Assembly: GCA_964583095.1 (NCBI GenBank)
Contig: CAZOVB010000119.1
Coordinates: 1 to 6,538, forward strand
DNA length: 6,538 nt
From: CAZOVB01 sp964583095
GTDB taxonomy: Bacteria > Planctomycetota > Phycisphaerae > SM23-33
Direction: 5' to 3'
Below the pieces are notes generated by a model. That model had not been told where the DNA came from. It saw only the letters and a list, made by a program, of their open reading frames with translations, and searched no databases. The position numbers and the translations under genes are program-made. Positions 5,483 through 6,538 of the stretch are shown here, in pieces. Position 1 is the first letter of the stretch; each line of letters starts with the position of its first letter.

Positions 5483-5818
5483 TTACCTCTTGACGTTTTT
5501 TTTCATTATATAGGGCATAGTCAAGATTTCTTTAGGTTTTATGCCTTTTAGTTCGGCAATCTGCATTATCAGCCCATTATAGCTGTATTCGAGGAATAGG
5601 TTTCTCGGGTCAACATTCATGCAGTTGGCAAGCTTAATTACTGACGGCTTCCAATACTTCCCATGCCTCGTCTTGGGGTCTGTTGTCATATCCATGAGTT
5701 TCTTAATGGTGGTTGTACTTACGCCGCTCTGGGTGGACAATTCTTTAACGGATTGGATGTTGTAAGTAGCCATGGCGATTTTCACATTTTCTCTGTACTT
5801 TTCAAGACCTTTTTTCAT
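5483..5818 (-). CDS. XRE-like HTH regulator, related to the HTH-sigma4 protein
   Basis: ATG 5818 (111 residues) is chosen over an upstream in-frame start at 5866 because AAAGGAG at 5825-5831 is six bases before it, and the longer form would begin upstream of the likely transcription start. Residues about 20-45 (NIQSVKELSTQSGVSTTTIK) form the HTH. The following W, LA and D-P-R-N-L-F pattern aligns with residues 14-72 of the downstream HTH-sigma4 protein, with about 22 identical positions by eye and one gap. The C-terminus has a short second helical part instead of sigma region 4. It is the first gene of the operon after a good promoter, a position typical of a phage repressor or Cro-like regulator that may control that promoter. 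Confidence 0.75.
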   Translation of the reverse strand: MKKGLEKYRENVKIAMATYNIQSVKELSTQSGVSTTTIKKLMDMTTDPKTRHGKYWKPSVIKLANCMNVDPRNLFLEYSYNGLIMQIAELKGIKPKEILTMPYIMKKNVKR

Positions 5819-5856
5819 GTTAAACTCCTTTATTAGTTTTTCATTTTCTGAATATG

Positions 5857-5885
5857 ATGGTAGCACATGAGTTTGTATTTGTCAA
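5857..5885 (-). promoter_or_regulatory. Sigma70-type promoter for the regulator operon
   Basis: The minus strand has TTGACA (5880-5885), a 17-base spacer, and TACCAT (5857-5862) preceded by TGC, an extended -10. The -35 is perfect and the -10 matches at four of six. Transcription would start near 5850, about 30 bases before ATG 5818. A short inverted repeat (TTCA-N5-TGAA, 5840-5852) lies at the predicted start and could be an operator, but it is too short to assert. Confidence 0.7.
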
Positions 5886-5914
5886 GAAAAAAATAGGTTA
5901 ATTTGAAAAAATAG

Positions 5915-6219
5915 TGGTGGTGGAGGGACTCGAACCCTCATGGTCTAAGACCAGCGGATTTTCTTCACCACATTTGTTTCCAGTTGTGGTCCGGACTGTG
6001 TCTTAATCCCTACGATTAAGTTCTTCGTGTGGATTGCTGGTGTACAGTCTCTACACTCGGCTAAAGTCTATGTGTGCAACTCATCATTATAGGTTTAGCC
6101 TAGCTCGGCGTTGCCATGCTAAAGGTTTCGCCGAATTAGCCAGCATTCATGCATAACATTACTGCTATGATGCTCAATATCATTAAGTCCGCTGCGTATG
6201 CCGATTCCGCCACACCACC
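5915..6219 (-). tRNA. tRNA-Leu(UAA) split by a group I intron
   Basis: Exon 1 is 6185-6219 and exon 2 is 5915-5962; spliced, they give 83 nt. The acceptor stem GGTGGTG pairs fully with CACCACC, followed by discriminator A73 as expected for Leu. The D-stem is GCG/CGC. The anticodon stem GCGGA/TCCGC encloses the loop C-U-U-A-A-A-A, with anticodon UAA. A long variable arm (TGGTC-TTA-GACCA) marks a class II tRNA. The T-arm is GAGGG-TTCGAGT-CCCTC. CCA is not encoded (ACT follows), so CCA must be added after transcription. It reads UUA codons. It lies two bases after the stop of the upstream gene, so it is probably cut from a shared transcript starting near 6490. Phages often carry tRNAs, but I cannot exclude a host gene at a prophage border. 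Confidence 0.92.
5963..6184 (-). ncRNA. Group I self-splicing intron in the tRNA-Leu anticodon loop (IC3-like)
   Basis: This is a 222-nt intron between U34 and A35. The 5' exon ends in U and pairs through CUU with GAG in the intron's TTGAGC (U-G wobble at the splice site). The intron ends in G (5963). The core elements pair well: P2 hairpin with GUAA tetraloop (6152-6169); P3 TGCTGG (6140-6145) with CCAGCA (6035-6040); P4 TCGGCG (6129-6134) with CGCCGA (6105-6110); P6 GGCTAAA (6094-6100) with TTTAGCC (6059-6065); P7 GACTGT (6044-6049) with ACAGTC (5994-5999), carrying the R and S motifs AGAGACTG and AAGACACAGTCC; P8 CTTAATC (6014-6020) with GATTAAG (6002-6008); P9 ACCACA (5985-5990) with TGTGGT (5967-5972). 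GAAACC and GGCAA beside P4/P5 match cyanobacterial tRNA-Leu introns, subgroup IC3. There is no homing endonuclease gene. Splicing is predicted, not shown. Confidence 0.92.
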
Positions 6220-6221
6220 TT

Positions 6222-6437
6222 TCAAAAATGTCGTTCCACATCCTTGATGCACTTGCGGCACAATCCTGCAAGCCGCATGTATTTATCAGATGCATGCTCA
6301 TCAGACGGGTCTTTTTTCGCCAATTGCTCAAAGCCTTTAGTTTTTTCTTGCCACTCTCTTATTATTGCAGCTTTTGGGTCTGTGACTAAATTGTCACTGC
6401 TATGGTCTTTGCCAGGATTGTATCGGATTTTATCCAT
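6222..6437 (-). CDS. Small hypothetical protein upstream of the tRNA
   Basis: The reading frame stops at TGA 6222-6224, two bases before the tRNA. The longest ATG (6497) overlaps the -10 box of a strong promoter and would lie upstream of the transcript. I therefore favour ATG 6437 (71 residues) with weak AGAG six bases upstream; ATG 6464 (80 residues) is also possible. The product is polar and helical, with DPKAAIIREWQEKTKGFEQ and a conserved-looking end LAGLCRKCIKDVERHF containing C-R-K-C. No family was recognised. It may be the first gene of a transcript that also makes the tRNA. Confidence 0.55.
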   Translation of the reverse strand: MDKIRYNPGKDHSSDNLVTDPKAAIIREWQEKTKGFEQLAKKDPSDEHASDKYMRLAGLCRKCIKDVERHF

Positions 6438-6495
6438 GCACTGCTCTATTCGCAAAGTTTTCATCAAGATGAAGCATAGAGTTAATCCAGATAAC

Positions 6496-6524
6496 ATTAT
6501 ATAGAGGGTAACAGTTAATGTTAA
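6496..6524 (-). promoter_or_regulatory. Strong sigma70-type promoter
   Basis: The minus strand has TTAACA (6519-6524; five of six to consensus), exactly 17 bases, and TATAAT (6496-6501; perfect). Start is expected near 6489. It would transcribe the small unknown gene and then the tRNA-Leu with its intron. The flanking sequence is AT-rich. Confidence 0.7.
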
Positions 6525-6538
6525 AGTTATTTGAATAA

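Noticed and set aside
5886..5912. T-runs after the tRNA as a terminator (minus strand)
   Set aside because: Two T-tracts are present, but the only hairpin before them is the tRNA itself. No separate stem-loop was found, so I do not call a terminator.
5915..6219. tmRNA or a pseudo-tRNA with unrelated insert
   Set aside because: All tRNA-Leu arms pair, the anticodon loop is restored exactly on removing the insert, and the insert carries group I core motifs; no tag peptide frame or tmRNA ends are present.
6119..6331. Minus-strand open frame of 70 codons across the tRNA region
   Set aside because: It runs through tRNA exon 1, part of the intron and the end of the 6222-6437 gene in another frame; it has no SD and its product has no domain character.
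6198..6504. Plus-strand open frames opposite the small gene and the tRNA
   Set aside because: They are antisense to a better supported minus-strand gene with a promoter, and no ribosome site was seen.
1..6538. CRISPR array, insertion sequence or integrase site
   Set aside because: No regularly spaced repeats, transposase motifs or terminal inverted repeats were seen; the tRNA could serve as an attachment site but no duplicated tRNA end is present in the window.

Overview
The window reads as two parts of a tailed-phage or prophage genome, joined across a 100-base run of N (2537-2636). The left part carries plus-strand tail-appendage genes. The right part carries a dense minus-strand run of small genes with two phage-type DNA-binding regulators. 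The sequence is moderately AT-rich, and nearly every gene has a clear Shine-Dalgarno (SD) site, so the host is a bacterium that uses SD initiation. I cannot name the host lineage. No capsid, terminase, integrase or replication gene is present.

Left part, plus strand: the C-terminal end of a probable tail-fibre or tail-appendage protein (3-98); a small zinc-ribbon protein broken by a one-base frameshift in a T-run (98-266); a 651-residue protein with a signal peptide, a kelch-like repeat region, tail-fibre motifs and a C1q-like jelly-roll end (256-2211); a 24-residue single-membrane-span peptide (2208-2282); and the start of a second signal-peptide protein (2295 onward) that shares a repeat module with the large one and runs into the gap.

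Right part, minus strand, read from high to low coordinates: a promoter at 6496-6524; a small unknown gene (6222-6437); two bases later a tRNA-Leu(UAA) gene (5915-6219) whose anticodon loop is split by a 222-nt group I intron (5963-6184); a second promoter at 5857-5885; then an operon-like series: an HTH regulator (5483-5818), an unknown (5165-5476), a regulator joining a similar HTH to a sigma-70 region 4 domain (4656-5168), a Cys-rich zinc protein (4364-4627), five small unknown proteins, an FtsK-gamma-like winged helix (2696-2887), and a final gene cut by the gap (2637-2699). Several of these overlap by ATGA or abut directly, which points to translational coupling.

The most notable item is the intron-split tRNA-Leu(UAA). 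It uses the same insertion site (between U34 and A35) as the classic cyanobacterial and plastid intron, but sits beside phage-like genes. Next are the HTH-sigma4 fusion beside its HTH-only relative, the secretion signals on tail-fibre-like proteins, and the possible +1 frameshift in the zinc-ribbon gene.
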